Positions 12,600-26,600 of a DNA stretch of 64,000 bases are shown in pieces. Numbering within the stretch: position 1 is the stretch's first letter; every line of letters starts with the position of its first letter. Both the position numbers and the translations under genes were made by a program. Under the pieces are notes generated by a model. That model was not told the origin of the DNA and ran no database searches. It saw nothing but the letters and a program-made list of their open reading frames with translations. This DNA is from Branchiostoma floridae (taxonomy: Eukaryota; Chordata; Leptocardii; Amphioxiformes; Branchiostomatidae), in the NCBI RefSeq assembly GCF_000003815.2, contig NC_049996.1, positions 14,326,067-14,390,066 on the forward strand, given 5' to 3'.

Positions 12600-12912
12600 A
12601 AAGGTGAAGGTAATTGTAAAGGTAAAACTAAGAGTGAAAATAAAGGTACAGGTAGAGGTAATAGTAAAATCAAAGGTAATAGTAAAGTTAAAGGTAAAGT
12701 TAAAGGTAATTGTAAAGGTAAAGGTAATTGTAATAGTAAAGGTTAAGTTAAACGTAAAGGTAATTGTAATTGTAAAGGTAAGGGCAAAGGTAAAGGAAAA
12801 TGTGAAGGTAACGGTAATGGTAATGGTAATAATGGTAAAGGTAAAGATGAAGGTAATTGTAATTGTAATTGTAAAGGTAAGGGTAAGGGTAAGGGTAAAG
12901 GTAAAGGTGAAT
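12600..12912. repeat. GGTAAA-type minisatellite
   Basis: About 310 bp is built of GGTAAA units and one-base variants (GGTAAT, AGTAAA, GGTGAA). It keeps frames open on both strands, giving a Lys-Val alternating peptide one way and a Thr-Phe alternating peptide the other. A short related tract lies at 11925-11985. The right flank (12912-13020) contains 'gacgttaaatggaggtcccgtgt', a motif I associate with retroposon 3' tails. Confidence 0.85.
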
Positions 12913-13600
12913 TCCTCGGATAGGACGTTAAATGGAGGTCCCGTGTATGGGGAGAGCCACGCCCCATCCAAGTTAAAGAACCCCCACGCGTGCGATGGTG
13001 CGGTGTGAGATGGAGCAAAAACCTTCTCTCTGGAGTTGGTGATTCACTTCAAATCACCCGGATGGAGGCCTAGCTGACCTCTGACTTACATCATTCACCA
13101 AGACTGCTTTTTCTCTAACAAGACAACTCAAATTTGCAATCGTACGACAATCGTTCGAAGTTTGTGACCGCGCCCTTGGAAGAACTGCAGCAACAAGAAC
13201 GTAGTTAACTTTGTTCGATAATGAGCTGTCCTTTAACAAAATGACATAATAATCTTTGGCATATCGTAACGTGCAAAGATTAAATATTAATGACCATTAT
13301 TCGAAGTAATAGGACAGATTACCGTGGCGATTCATCAAAAATGATCTTCCCATTCGTCATGTCCGTGACAGAGGCTTTAAAACCTCGTGCGTACCCGCCC
13401 TGTAGTGGCACACCGCGCTGGTTTCTGCTACAAGGTTATACGAAAGAAAGACTTATTGAGTTCTAATATATTTCTTGTTTGATAAATGAAGTAGCGAGCT
13501 AGCTGTTTCTTTTAGTTAGTTTTTATTTACTTTCAGAAGTTGCACCACTTGTTCTAAGTTTCTGCAGTCTTTTTCTGCCTATTCATCAAATCTATCGTTC

Positions 13601-16600
13601 TTATCGTATCGCTCTGTGTACGCCTTCTTCGTCTTCCCTACTTTTCTTTACATTCTTTACTGCATTATTTTCCTCTAATGCGACATATATACGGATGGAG
13701 AGAAGAACATGAAGTCTCAACAATCGGTAAGTTGTTTTTACTTTCATCTGAAGTGATGACGGCGGGTTGGAAGTAATTCTGATACCTTCATATGAATCTT
13801 TACAAGGGTCTTTTAAGTAAAGTTTGAAATTTTGAATGAAAAAAGCTGTTTGGCATTTCATTGTGATAAAAAATGTATACCACCACATTATGGTGCGAGT
13901 TTTATGGAGGGGATATTCGTCCATGTATCACTGTCCCATGTTTCATATCATGATGCGGTTCAATTATTACGTTTTTTTGGAGTGCTTTGGTTAACAAATG
14001 GTGTAATGTCTGAACTGAATACTAGTAATGCTTGTTTCTTCAGAAAACGTTACATGTCATATCAACTTTTATCTCCTGCTCGGACATGTTACTGTAGTCT
14101 TTTCGGAATGAAAATTTTGGTCGTGTATATCAGTTTCAGGTGTCAGCCTTATGCGTCAATTATACATGTGAAAAAGTAATAATAAGCTTATCGAGAAAAT
14201 TAGCAGTGATTGAGTGTACTCGTACTTGGTTGAAAAAAGTGAGCCATAGAGAGGCCACATATCCATTTCACTCTATTTCAGTTTTACTATAGCTGAACGA
14301 AACAAAGTCATGCTTCACTTGAATCAAGATGACTAACATACCTAGATTGGCAGCCAGGTTATGGGGTTTACGATGTCTTTGTCGTTTAGGGTTAGGTTAA
14401 GAATGTTTTATTTCAAATTCATGCCCATGGGGCTAATTGCAAGAGAAGAAAGACTAAATACATGAAATGAATGAATGTGGTCTAGATACATGTAGATAAA
14501 CTAAATTCTAACATACAAATATTAAGTGGATAAATGTACATACGATACATAATAGGGTACTAAATCTACATAACTATTATGGGGTTTGACTTCTTCTTTG
14601 AAGACAGTTGAAAATGAAGTGCCACATGTATTCTATAATAGATTGATTCGGTGATCTTAGTAGGAAGAGAATCTTTTGTGGCGTTTTTAACAATGAAAAT
14701 GTTGGTGTGATTTCGGTCACTCTTTAAAATAGTCTTTTCCCTTCGGCATCGAATTGGGGGCATTCACAAATAAAATGTGTTTCATTACCTCCATGAAATG
14801 TCATGGAGGTTATATTTTACCCTGCGTTTGTGTGTCTGTCTGTGTGTTTGTGTGTGTGTGTGTGTGTAAACAAGATAACTCAAGAACGGCTGGGTGGATT
14901 GCTTTCATACTTGGTGTGTTGGTAGTGTGTGATGAAAGCTGGAAATGATTAGATTTTGGGCCCCCTAGCGGCTCCCCTTGGTACTGCAGCGCAACTTCTG
15001 GTTTTGCTATCTCGGTGTTCTGAACATGCTATGGTCACGATTTTTGAGTATTAGATAGCTCTTGTGCTCAGGAAGAAATGACATAAGTTTGGGCCCCCTA
15101 GCGTCTAGTTTTGGGATAGCAGGGGCGTTTTTGTCAAAAACTTCTGAAGAGGATAAATCAAAAAGGGAACAACGGATTTTCATGATTTTTGGTATATAGG
15201 TACCTTAGACAATGTTGTACACGATAAGATACTAATTATGCAAAATAGTAGTTCATTTGCATAATTAATGAGAATATTCTATAATAGCAGTTTTTTCAAT
15301 GTATCTCTTGTTTCAGACATGCTATGGTCTTGACATTTAGGTGGTAGATAGCTTTTAGTGCCATGACATATTGGGGCAAGTTTCAGCCCCCTAACATTTA
15401 ATTGTGGAACTGCAGGGGCATTTTTGTCAAGACAATCCAAAGAGGATAACTGCAGAAAGGAACGACGGATTGGCATCATTTTAGGCATGCAGGTAGCTTG
15501 GGCAAAGATATTCATAATGATATGCATGTTATGCAAATGAGGACTTAATTTGCATAATCAATGAGGAAATTGTATAGTTCAATTGTTTTCGATAACTGGA
15601 CCTCAATACATGTAACACATGTTAATTATGATAGGTGGAATATAAGCAGACACCAAATATGGTAATGAGGAACTTATTTGCATAATTTATGTGAAAATTG
15701 CAAAACCACATTTTGATTAATAATTGGAATTTTATAATTGTGACATTTGTATGTAATCAATGATTAACAACGCCATGCATAAATTATGTTAATGTGTTAG
15801 TCAATTGCATGAAATTTACGAAAGCTCTTAATTTTCATGGAGGTATGAGGTCGCCGAACTCTAGTTTTCCACTGCATTCGTTGTGCACTGCTTACAAATT
15901 CTTTCTAGGGAGATTTGGTGCTGTAGCGAACTTGACGATATCATTTCTCATATTCCCCCTGATCTTTATTGACAATGAAGAGGACCTTTATTGCACATTT
16001 TACCAGACCGGACGTAGTACAGGTCAACGTGTTCCGAACTTTGCGAATGCGCAATACATACAAAGTACAAATAGAGAAATTTCAAGTTGTCTACTTTCTT
16101 GTGAATGTTACGAATAGCCGACAACAGGACATGTATAAAAATTCATAAATGCTACCCTCATTATGCAGTGTATGGCACAAACACATAATTCGTGGAGGCC
16201 TTGTGGTAAGAGATGATGACTTAAAATCTAAACGTTGGCAATTAACAATAATTATTTCTTCACTTGGCTCAGTTGAAAATGAGCACCTAACTGCGATTGT
16301 TGAAGTCTCGAATAGGACAAAAAGCGGAGGATCTATTTTTTAGGAAAGCCACACCACAATTATCAATAAAAGTAAAAGTATTAATAAACACCACACTTAT
16401 CGAGTATAGATCCATCCCGGTGTGAGTGGATGAAACCTTACACACGTAGTCTGGTCTTTCACAGTTTGTACGTACACTTACGCACAAATGGACATTTTAC
16501 TATATGTCATCAAAACAAAACAAACTATCAAGAAGGATGTCATTACAATTAAAGATCCTTAACGATCAAGCGCATTACTAAAAAGTAGTTTTTACGACAA

Positions 16601-17664
16601 AAGTGTATTCAATAGTCTTCTGATGTCAAAATCAAAATCAATACAATAACCATGGTTTCATTTGTAAAGAATTGTACAACAAATGAACTTTTTGTCTGCA
16701 ATCCTGCGCGTGAGTACTCCTCACGAATCTATTGTGCTTGTTTTATCTCAGCTTAATTGTATTGGCATTTATAGCACAAAACACGACAAATAACTGCTTA
16801 GCGAAAGCTTTTGTGACATCTACGAGTGCCTATAGAGGATAAGTGAAAGATTATGTAGGTATGAGGTAATAATGACATCATTGAAACGGTTTTGTGTTGG
16901 CGACACGCACGTCCTGTTTCCAAGTCGTTTGGTTGAGCTGTCAATCATTTCAGTATGCATCATATTTCTTAGTCCTGTATACTGTACCATTAAAAAGAAT
17001 CTTAAACCAAAAGCCTTTGTAAGACCTAAAGTTTCTTTAGAAAACCCAAGATTTGACGTCTATCGACGAAAGGCAAATACTCTTGGATGGTCGGGATATC
17101 AATTTTGTAGATTAACAAAATGATGCAGAAAATGGCACTAATCTCATTGGTTTTCAGGTCAGTATTAGATGTAGACTTGTCACCACCATGACCAAAGACA
17201 ACGATATCAATGAGGATGGCATAGTGGTTAAAAAGAAAGTCCTCTGAATCGTTTTACAAAACCCGTCGCCTTTACCCAATGGAAGCATGAAAATCTCTGA
17301 ATCTCCATCAACTCATTGTTCTCTTTGCAGTTACAACATGGATTGTCGTCCCGAAGAAGAGACACCTTCGTCTCGACGGTGTCCATGGAGACAACGACTT
17401 GTTTACGACCAATGAACGACGCTCCATTGAAGATGAAGCTCATTACTTTCTGTCATTTTTACTTTAACTCCAAACAATATTGTAGTGGAGAAGGGTAAGT
17501 ACTTTCGCACTACATGTGTGCTGCAGGTAAGTTTCTTTGTTCCTTATCAGAACAGCACTTAAGTTACTTATATACAGAACTATTTGCTGGACCCAACAGA
17601 GAAGTCTATTCGTGTATAAATCAGTCTTTTCTGTCATACAAACTTTTCTGTTTATTTCTTATAG
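13601..17664. other. Region that may hold the 5' part of the EGF gene
   Basis: The EGF gene needs a signal-peptide exon ending in phase 1 upstream of 17665. Weak candidates are an exon ending near 13724 (ATCG|GTAAGT) and one at about 17332-17494 (TTGCAG acceptor, GG|GTAAGT donor), but their frames give no signal peptide or clear phase-1 product. A hydrophobic stretch is encoded near 16926-16980 (ELSIISVCIIFLSPVYC) without a clear donor. The remainder is AT-rich sequence plus the transposon-like element at 14787-15844. Confidence 0.35.
14787..15844. mobile_element. 1.06-kb transposon-like element with short TIRs
   Basis: The left end ACCTCCATGAAAT and the right end, reverse complement ACCTCCATGAAAAT, form an approximately 12-bp terminal inverted repeat. 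Inside are a GT-rich microsatellite (14823-14868), a copy of the interspersed repeat also seen at 7719 and 17850, and two diverged copies of a roughly 290-bp unit marked by 'agaggataa..aacgacggatt' (near 15148 and 15433). No transposase frame is present. Confidence 0.5.
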
Positions 17665-20600
17665 ACACAGATGAGTGCGCATCCGACCCATGTGACAACA
17701 ACGCTACCTGTCATGACTATGTGAACTACTACACGTGTGAGTGCGGGCCTGGTTGGGAAGGTGTCCATTGCGAAATAAGTAAGTGTCTGAAGTTACCTAA
17801 GTCAAAGTGTTATATTTTCGGTGTCGTTTTCTGTCTGTCTGTCTGTGAACAGCGTAACTCGAGAAGCTGTGGATGGATTCTTATGATATTTAGTATGTGG
17901 GAAGGAGTGGGCAAAGATCAAGTTCGACAACGGCCCCACATTGGCTGTCTTAGTAAGGTGCTGCAGCGCAACTTTGGGTTTTTGTATCTCGTGTTCTGGA
18001 CATGCCATGGTAGTGATTTATGGTGGTATAAAGCTATTGTTTATTTATTTTTGCCTTGTTTTTGTTTTTAGCTTTGTTTTAGTTTCTAGAATACTAAGAT
18101 ATGAAAGAAACAAATTTCTTCGTGCCTGGCCTCATTCGATAAATTTTATTTTTCACAGATACCGACGAATGTTCGTCTGGCCCATGTTACAACAACGCCA
18201 CCTGCCATGACTACGTGAACTACTACACGTGTGAATGCGGACCCGGTTGGGAGGGCGTCCACTGCGAAATAAGTGAGTGTAGACAGTAACCTTTCTGAAA
18301 TCTGTATGTCTCAAATTACAATGAAGTGTAAATAGTAAAAATGTCGTAGGGGACTGGTAGTAGTAGTAGCAGCAGCAGTAACAATAGTAGGAGTCGTAGT
18401 AGTAGTAGTTATGTAGTAGTAGTAGTTGCAGTCATTGCAGTAGCAGTCGTGGAATAGTAGCGAAAGTAGAAGTAGTCGTAGACGTAGTAGTAGAGGTGGT
18501 AGTAGCACTCACTGAGTGGTGGTAGTAGTAGTAGTTGCAGCAGCAGCAGAAGTTGTTGTAATAGGTTTGGAAGTGATGTTAGTGTTAGTAGTAGTAGTAG
18601 TCACTGTTATATACATGTGTAGACATTTATTGCTACGGTAGGAGCGGTATTTCTCCGAACGAAATGCTTTGTGTGTCTTGCAGATACAAACGAATGCGGC
18701 TCCAATCCATGTTTTAACAACGCCACCTGCCATGACTACGTGAACTACTACACGTGTGAGTGCGGACCCGGGTGGGAGGGTGTTCACTGTGAGATCAGTA
18801 AGTACAATTCTGTTCAAGGAATCGGTAAGTAAAACCTCAAACAGCTAGGTTTTGCTGGACCCTACTGTTAATGAATGTGTAATATGTACAACCACGTTGT
18901 CTTGTCTTGCTCTTTCTTCACTTCTAACATTAGATACGAACGAGTGTTCTTCTGACCCATGTAACAACAACGCCACCTGCCATGACTACGTGAATTACTA
19001 CACCTGTGAGTGCGGGCCCGGATGGGAGGGTGTTCACTGCGAAATAAGTGAGTACATTTTTGGCAACGCCTACCGGGTTGACATCTTGACATCAATTGAG
19101 TGCAATGTAATAATTCCATATGCTCGTATTTTTAGTAGATAAACAATGTCGTATAGTGCTATATCGTTTAAAAAGGCAGAACATTATTGCATTCGTACTT
19201 GATTCTGACCCTCTGTTTCAGCTGTGTGTAAAAATGCTCTGCATATGTGTGATGAAGTTATAGTTTTTGGCGACGCCTCAGGGGCGGGGGTCTTTCATTA
19301 CTTTGACCCTCTTTTTACAGACACGGACGAATGTGGCTCCAGCCCATGTTACAACAGCGCCACCTGCCACGACTGGGTGAACTACTACACGTGCGAGTGT
19401 GACTCGGGGTGGGAGGGTGTCCACTGCGACATCAGTGAGTCTAGGCCAGACAACACGTATGGTAGAACTCACATGTCAGATACAAAAGGATTTGTTGGAC
19501 CCAGGAAAAAAGAAAGAAAACTGTTACTCTTGTTGTTTCTAGACCCTTCTTCGTTGTTTCTTTTTCCAGATACAAACGAGTGCGCTTCAGAGCCATGTTA
19601 CAACAGCGCCACCTGCCACGATTGGGTGAACTACTACACCTGTGAGTGTGGACCTGGGTGGGAGAATACTCACTGTGAAGTCAGTAAGTCCGTACCTCTT
19701 TCCTTCATGCATTCTTTCCTGCCTTCTTCCTTCCTTCCACTTCTTCATTATTTCCTCCAGCCCTCTCCATTGTTCCTTTCTTCCTTACCTTCTCTCATTT
19801 CTCCCTTCCCGCCTTCATTCCTACCTCTTCCTTCGTCCCCATATTCCTTCCTCCCTCCCCTTCTCCTATTTCGTAGCCTCTTGTGTTTCACCTCCTGTAC
19901 TTCCTTGTTCATTACTTCATTCCTTCTTTCCTTCATTTCTCCTCACTAACTTCGCTTCTCCTTCCTTCCTTAATGCAGTACTTCATTCGTTTATGTTCTT
20001 CAGTCTTCTTTCCTTCCTGCATTCATTCGTCCATACGTTCATGAATTAATTCCTCTTTCACAGATACCGACGAATGTGGGTCCAACCCGTGCCAAAACAA
20101 CGCCACGTGCCATGATCATGTCAACCACTACACGTGCGAGTGTGCCGCAGGGTGGGAGGGCGTGCACTGCCAAACCAGTAAGACGATGATTTCCTTCTTC
20201 AGCGTTGTCTTCTCACTTATGTGCTGTAAAGGTGTTATCGGCATATACACACCATAGCAACTGAGTTGCTAAATATGTCATGGATGAGAACTGTCCGGGT
20301 GATGACTTATATTGACTTGTACCCTAAAACTGTTCACGATATAACCAAATCATAGCAAAGGCTTAATGTTAAGTTGCATTAGTATATATACGTATATGAT
20401 ATCGCATTGCACTTAGTCCATTCATCTCCGTGTCTTTTGGAAGTGTGTATGTGTGTTAAGGTACGAAGCCGGACAAAGCACCAGAGGCAGGACAGTAAGC
20501 ACCGACGAGTAGCATGAGAAGCACCTAGATGGGAACAGTACCTCGAGACCATGTCTAGCGAAGAAATAGACGTTAAACAAGGACAACAACAACAACAACA

Positions 20601-23600
20601 ACAAACAAGAACCTTCGCAATTAGATTGCATCTGTATCTGAAATTGCATTTTAAGACTCTTCTCTTCGTTCTGTCATCAGACACAAACGAGTGTACGTCC
20701 AACCCGTGTCTAAATAACGGCAGTTGCCATGACTACATCAACTTCTACATCTGCGAGTGTGTGGGAGGCTGGAAGGGAGTGCACTGCGACGACAGTAAGG
20801 ACAGCTTCCATTCCCTTATGAAAACAAACATGCTGCACATATAAAGGTCTATTTCGTTAATTGATTTTTCATTCAAAGCATATAATTGGCAACAAAACCT
20901 TAATTTCATCAGGTTGGTAGAACTTATGGTATTATAGCTTTTTTCCACACAACCTGTAATATCTTTCACCTGCTTATGTTTTGATGCCTATCATACATCT
21001 TCCTCAGAGCTTCTATTCCGGATAAAGGGGGATACAAACGTTTGGGATTGTATTCTCACCGCAAAAGCGCCCCCTACATCGGCTACATATAGCGGCGAGA
21101 AGCATAACTCCAGTCAGAAGCTTCGAGGAAGATGTCTGACAGGCATCAAAACGTAACATAAGCAGATGACAAACAATACTGGATACTTAAAAGGCAACAA
21201 TACCAGAAGGGGAAAATTTTCCAGCGTTAATTTCTTTCTGTTTCAGATAATGACGAATGTAAATCCAACCCGTGCCAAAGCAACGCCACCTGCCACGATG
21301 ACGTCAACCGCTACACGTGCGAGTGTGGGCCGGGCTGGGAGGGAATCCACTGCGAAAACAGTGAGCTCTTTTCAAATATGACCCAACAACACGTGTTTTG
21401 AAATGATGCTCTTGAACCTTGTAAAACATAGATAATACGAAGACCCACAACGACATCCTTCCCAAACTATTTCACCGGCGATGAACATCTCACAAGCAGG
21501 TTTCCAAGATGCGGCAAAATGGTCTCCCGTAGACAACGAAAGTTCATTCTGGGCCTTCGTAATTTTGCAAAATCTAAAGCTGAAGAAAGTTGTTATCTGA
21601 GTGTGTCTTTCTGAATGCCAATAGAAACATCATCTTATGTTTGACTTTTCATGGTGACATTCTCCACTATCTAAACGTTCCAATCATTTCAGATACCAAC
21701 GAGTGTGCTTCCAACCCATGTTACAACAACGCCACCTGCCATGACCATGTGAATTACTACACGTGCGAGTGTGCCCCAGGGTGGGAGGGTGTTCACTGCG
21801 AGATTAGTAAGTAGCTTCGTGCAAACACACACTCTCAAAAGCTGTGCATAAAAACAGCTTGAACATGCAAGACAGCGCCAAAGAAGGATTCGCTGGACGC
21901 CCCTAATGTAATTTGATGCACATTCCCCTCATGTTTTTGCTACTTTTTGTTGTATCTTTTGAAATACAGATACCGACGAGTGTGGCTCGGACCCCTGTTT
22001 TAACAACGCCACCTGCCATGACTATGTGAACTACTACACCTGTGAGTGCGGACCCGGATGGCATGGCGTGCATTGCGAGATCAGTGAGTACAGGGCAATG
22101 CAATGGTCGAAACTAGGACTATTGCATAACGTACGGTATCTAGCTTATCTACTACATGTAACCAATGTAGTTACCACTACGTGTCAAAAAGAAGGAGAGG
22201 GATGGGCTCCACTTTCCAATACCGTGCCCTAGACACAATGGAGAACAACCTACGCGGTCCCTACGTATGGTCTCAAATAGCCATGGGTCTACCTTTACCT
22301 GATCAAGCATGTTGTTCTCTATATGTGACACTGTCATGATAAGTTGTCAACTTGAGTACTTTGCCACATTGTCATTGGCTGTACAAAAGTGACCTAAAAG
22401 ATCAAACTTCGACCAATGACTTTTAAGTACCATTGGCATTGCTAGAATACACGTTTAAGAAGTGAGTATAAAGGCATTTGTCATTGTGTTTTCAAATTGA
22501 CTGTCTTTTTGAAGTTTTTAACGTACATCCCATGTACACATGTACGTGTTTGTTCGTTCTGCAGATACGAACGAATGTGCATCAGATCCATGTTACAACA
22601 ACGCCACCTGCCACGATCACGTGAACTACTACACCTGCGAGTGCGCTCCAGGGTGGGAGGGCGTCCATTGCGAGATCAGTGAGTTCTAGAGCTAACCTAC
22701 CCAGGTGAACCCTGGGAAAGGTACACCCAGGAATCTCTTTCTCAGAGATATCCCTGGATACCACAGCATTAGGTCCCGGATGTTGAAAATGTGCCGAACA
22801 GGTAGTACGTACGGCATTTCCTGTGAGTGTATGTATGTCACTACCGGTTACGCGCACAGCTCCGTATGAAAGGATTTGCTGGGCTACAAGCTAGAGAGAA
22901 GAATGTGTTTTCGCTGCTACTGATTTCATACGATTCTCTTTTTTTAAACAGATACGGACGAATGTGGGTCGGACCCCTGCCTAAATGGCGCCACCTGTCA
23001 CGACTTCGTGAACTACTACACGTGCGAGTGTGTCGCAGGCTATCAAGGAGTGCATTGTGAAGACGGTAACTTTTCTTAAACTCTGGTATTCAAGCATCTA
23101 CAAGAACAATGAATTTTCAAACATTTTGCTGACACAGGTATTCAATCATTTCCATTGTATGAATGTTGTATGTAAAGCTACCTGTAGTTCACTTTTATCC
23201 GCGGGGTAACCTATACCCGTTGCTTTAGAAGCAGGGTATTTATTGATGTCAAGTCGATGGATGGTGTTTTCAAATTACTGTACAATACTTTAAAAAAACT
23301 GCAACCTCCGTCCATCGAATTGGTATCCCTATATACATGTACCCCGCTTTTAAAAACAACGGATAAATGTTACCTCGCAGATAAAGGTGAACCAGCGTGT
23401 GTTACCGCTACATATTCAATCGTTTGTACTCTACCGGGAGTTCTGTATGTACAGGTTATTTCTCATGTTTTACGAAGTGCTAAATGTTGAAGTATAGATG
23501 AGTTGATATCATATACATGTACACCTTTCCAGATAACAATGAGTGTGACTCCGTCCCGTGCCAAAACAACGCCACCTGTCATGACTACGTCAACTACTAC

Positions 23601-26600
23601 GAGTGTGAGTGCGGTCCCGGATGGGAAGGTGTTCACTGCGAAATAAGTAAGTTTCTATGAAAACAAGATCGTGAAATGTAGATTAACGTACAAAATTGTA
23701 CATTTCAATATATTTATTGAATACAATGGCAATCCTATAAGAAAGAACAATGAAAACTTAAGTCTTTCCTTTGGTCGATCGCGGCTGTTTGATTCATGAT
23801 CGAAGCTTCTTCTTTTCTGTGGCAGATGCCTTTTCAGAAGTTAGTTTGTTAGACTATGACGCTATGCTGAATGGTTAAACGATAACTGCTTTCATTAGCC
23901 TTTGTACCATCCGGGTAGTATGTTCGCCTCTGCTACCTGGAATAGCAGAGCAGCGACTATATATATAGTGTACAATGAAAGTTGGAGGGAACTACTATTC
24001 GGATGGTACCCATGCTATACTTTCATTAGAATAAAACAAAATGCGATGGTTGTATATTTGTACCGCAGATACCGATGAGTGCGCCTCCAACCCGTGTGAA
24101 AACGGCGCCACCTGTCATGACCATGTAAACCGCTACACGTGCGAGTGTGTGCCGGGGTGGGAAGGCGTACACTGCCAGATAGGTAAGGTCTACCGTGCAA
24201 AATCCATGACCTTTCCATGTTTCCTTTAAACAAATCAACTCATCCTTCCTGGTAATAAACATGTTGATTGGTGGTATCAGCCTAAGCCTGTATAAGGCTT
24301 CGTCTTTTCTAGCGACACCTCTGGCCATACTATACTACTGGATCTGCCGTGTAAAATCTTCTTTTTTCCTTGAAACATCTCAGCACGTTTTTTTTTCGAC
24401 TTTGTTGATCCCACAGTGCCGACATGTAAGCATAGATATAGGCTTGCCTAATCTAGACGACGGCTCATTCTATAAACTAATGGATTTATAATCTACGACT
24501 ATCTTTGGAATACATCCGTATGTTTTACTTCCACATTATGACTTTGTTGATTTCGCAGTATTCATATATGAGCCTGTACAATGTTTTATTTGGCGACGCC
24601 AAAGCCTAATACATGTAATAAAGTGATTGGATTTGTTTTGTTGTTGTTGCTTTTGTTGTTGTTTTTGTTATTTCTATGTTTAGACACAGACGAGTGCGCG
24701 TCCAGACCGTGTCAGAACCGCGGAAGATGTCGTGACTTCATCAACTTCTACATGTGCTTCTGTCAGTTCGGCTGGGTCGGCACCAACTGTGAGATCAGTG
24801 AGTTCCGACTAAACTTGTTTTGTCTTTTAGCCTAAGATGTGGCGTACGAGTATCTTTATTTAGAAAAGAAAGAACCCAATGTGCAAAGGATTTAGAATAA
24901 TTTCATCTTTACGCCAATTTGGGGATCATAGCTTTTGGTATAATGCAGACCTTTTTGTCCATAACAGTATGATTTGATACGTACTGCAGCAATAGCAAAA
25001 TTTTATTTGACTTTGTGAAAGCTTTGAACGTTTAGAAGCCTGATTAAATCTCACTTATAGCCCACCGAACATCCGACCGGTCTCTGGGTCAGTACAGCCC
25101 TGGACAGTAGAGTTTGTGTTACACAGACCAGACGTTTAGTAATGATGCAATTCATTATAACGTCGACGTCTTGAGTAAGGTTATAGTGTGTTTTAGATAA
25201 GGAAAACGCAGTTTTACTATACAGTGAGGCTTTTACTGTGGTACTGTGGTGTAAAGTATGCCATCTGATTTTTTTTCAGGTAACTTCTGCGCGTCTGACC
25301 CGTGTCAGAACGGAGGCACGTGTAGCGAGACGGCTCCAGGGTTTGAGTGCACCTGCCTGGGAGGGTGGGAGGGGTGGACCTGCAACCGCTGGATCGGTAA
25401 GGATCGCATCTAATATATCGCAATCAACATCAATGATATTCTTCAAGTTGAATAGCCATTTCCTGGTTTATAAAAAAAAATCCGTAGTGCACGTAGTTCG
25501 GTGGTTAGCGCCCATACCTCTGGACCGAGAAGGCGGACTTCGAACCCCTGTTGTGTTGCTCACATGGCATGCACGCCACTGGGTGTGGCTGCAGTCCTTC
25601 GGGCATGACGTTAAGATGTTGGTCACTGTTTGCTTGTCGAAAAGAGCAAAGGGAATTTCCTAAGTACAATGAACCTGTAAAAACTGTGTCTGTCTTCTCT
25701 TCATAGTGTATATCTTCTGTGAGCTAAATTGGTTTGAGATCAATGTCATTTTTCTATGTCAACTGAGTTGCCATGGTGTCTGGATACGTGTTTTGTGACT
25801 TGTAGGTCTTCCTCATTTGCATAATTTCTGTGTACACAGATCGTCCGTGTGACTTCAACTTCTGCGAACATGGCGGGACCTGCATGTTGCTGGTGACAGG
25901 CGAGAAGTGCTTTTGTACGCTCGGCTGGGACGGCAGAAGCTGTGAAAAAGGTGAGCTTACTTGACCCTTCTATACATGTGCTAAGTCTACTACTGAAAAC
26001 ATCCACACCAAGAGAGTGATATATAGAGAGTTGGAGGATAAAGGTTAAAATCTCACAAGAACTGTGTTAACTTTGTCAATAACGATTTTTAGTTCAGTTC
26101 CACAGGGCTTATGATGTACATAGGGGAATGATGTCCCCTTTCTGTTTCAATAGCAGGGTATATATATTTTTCAGAGGGGGTATGCTAGTCCGTCTTCCTT
26201 AATTAACGTGCTTGCTGCACCTCTTCAAACGCGGGACCCTTTCACATCCCTTCCGAAAGCCGGGCGCAACCCCAACCGAAATGCCCTGCCCAGGATTGAA
26301 CTTGACTCTCTCAATAACAACATGACTCTCTGTATTTCAGTGTTCCTTGGCAGCAACGTCGAGACCGGATGGAAGCTGGGCGATTCCGTTGTAAACGGAA
26401 ACTGGTCGGGCGGTGCCATTCAGACGCTTGACGGGGACTGCTACCAGCCGGATAGGTTCGAGTTCCGCACCTGGAACACTTGTCGGTTCGCCAAAGATGG
26501 CGGACAAGCGATCACCAATGAGCAAGCGCACTCCGGGAACTTCTCCTGGCACTTGAAGAGGGGTTCCACGTCCACGTCCGAGGGAACCCCGTTTTCTCCT

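Larger units (their letters stand above)
6036..13600. other. Gene-poor intergenic region, repeat-rich
   Basis: I see no supported protein-coding gene over about 7.5 kb. It holds the 3' flank of the vanin-like gene (an AATAAA lies near 6822, possibly too far downstream to be its poly(A) signal), several small foldback elements, an AT microsatellite, a LINE C-terminal relic, a degenerate tandem repeat and a GGTAAA-type minisatellite, each listed separately. The rest is AT-rich unique-looking sequence. Confidence 0.6.

Noticed and set aside
12525-13008. Two long frames on opposite strands
   Set aside because: Both are products of the GGTAAA minisatellite.
16872-17123. Plus-strand frame with a hydrophobic segment as the EGF-gene signal exon
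   Set aside because: No consensus donor in the required phase, and the hydrophobic stretch lies too far from the start Met.
17332-17494. Possible exon just upstream of the EGF array
   Set aside because: Acceptor and donor exist, but the frame open at the donor gives phase 2, whereas the first EGF exon needs phase 1; the other frames hit stops.
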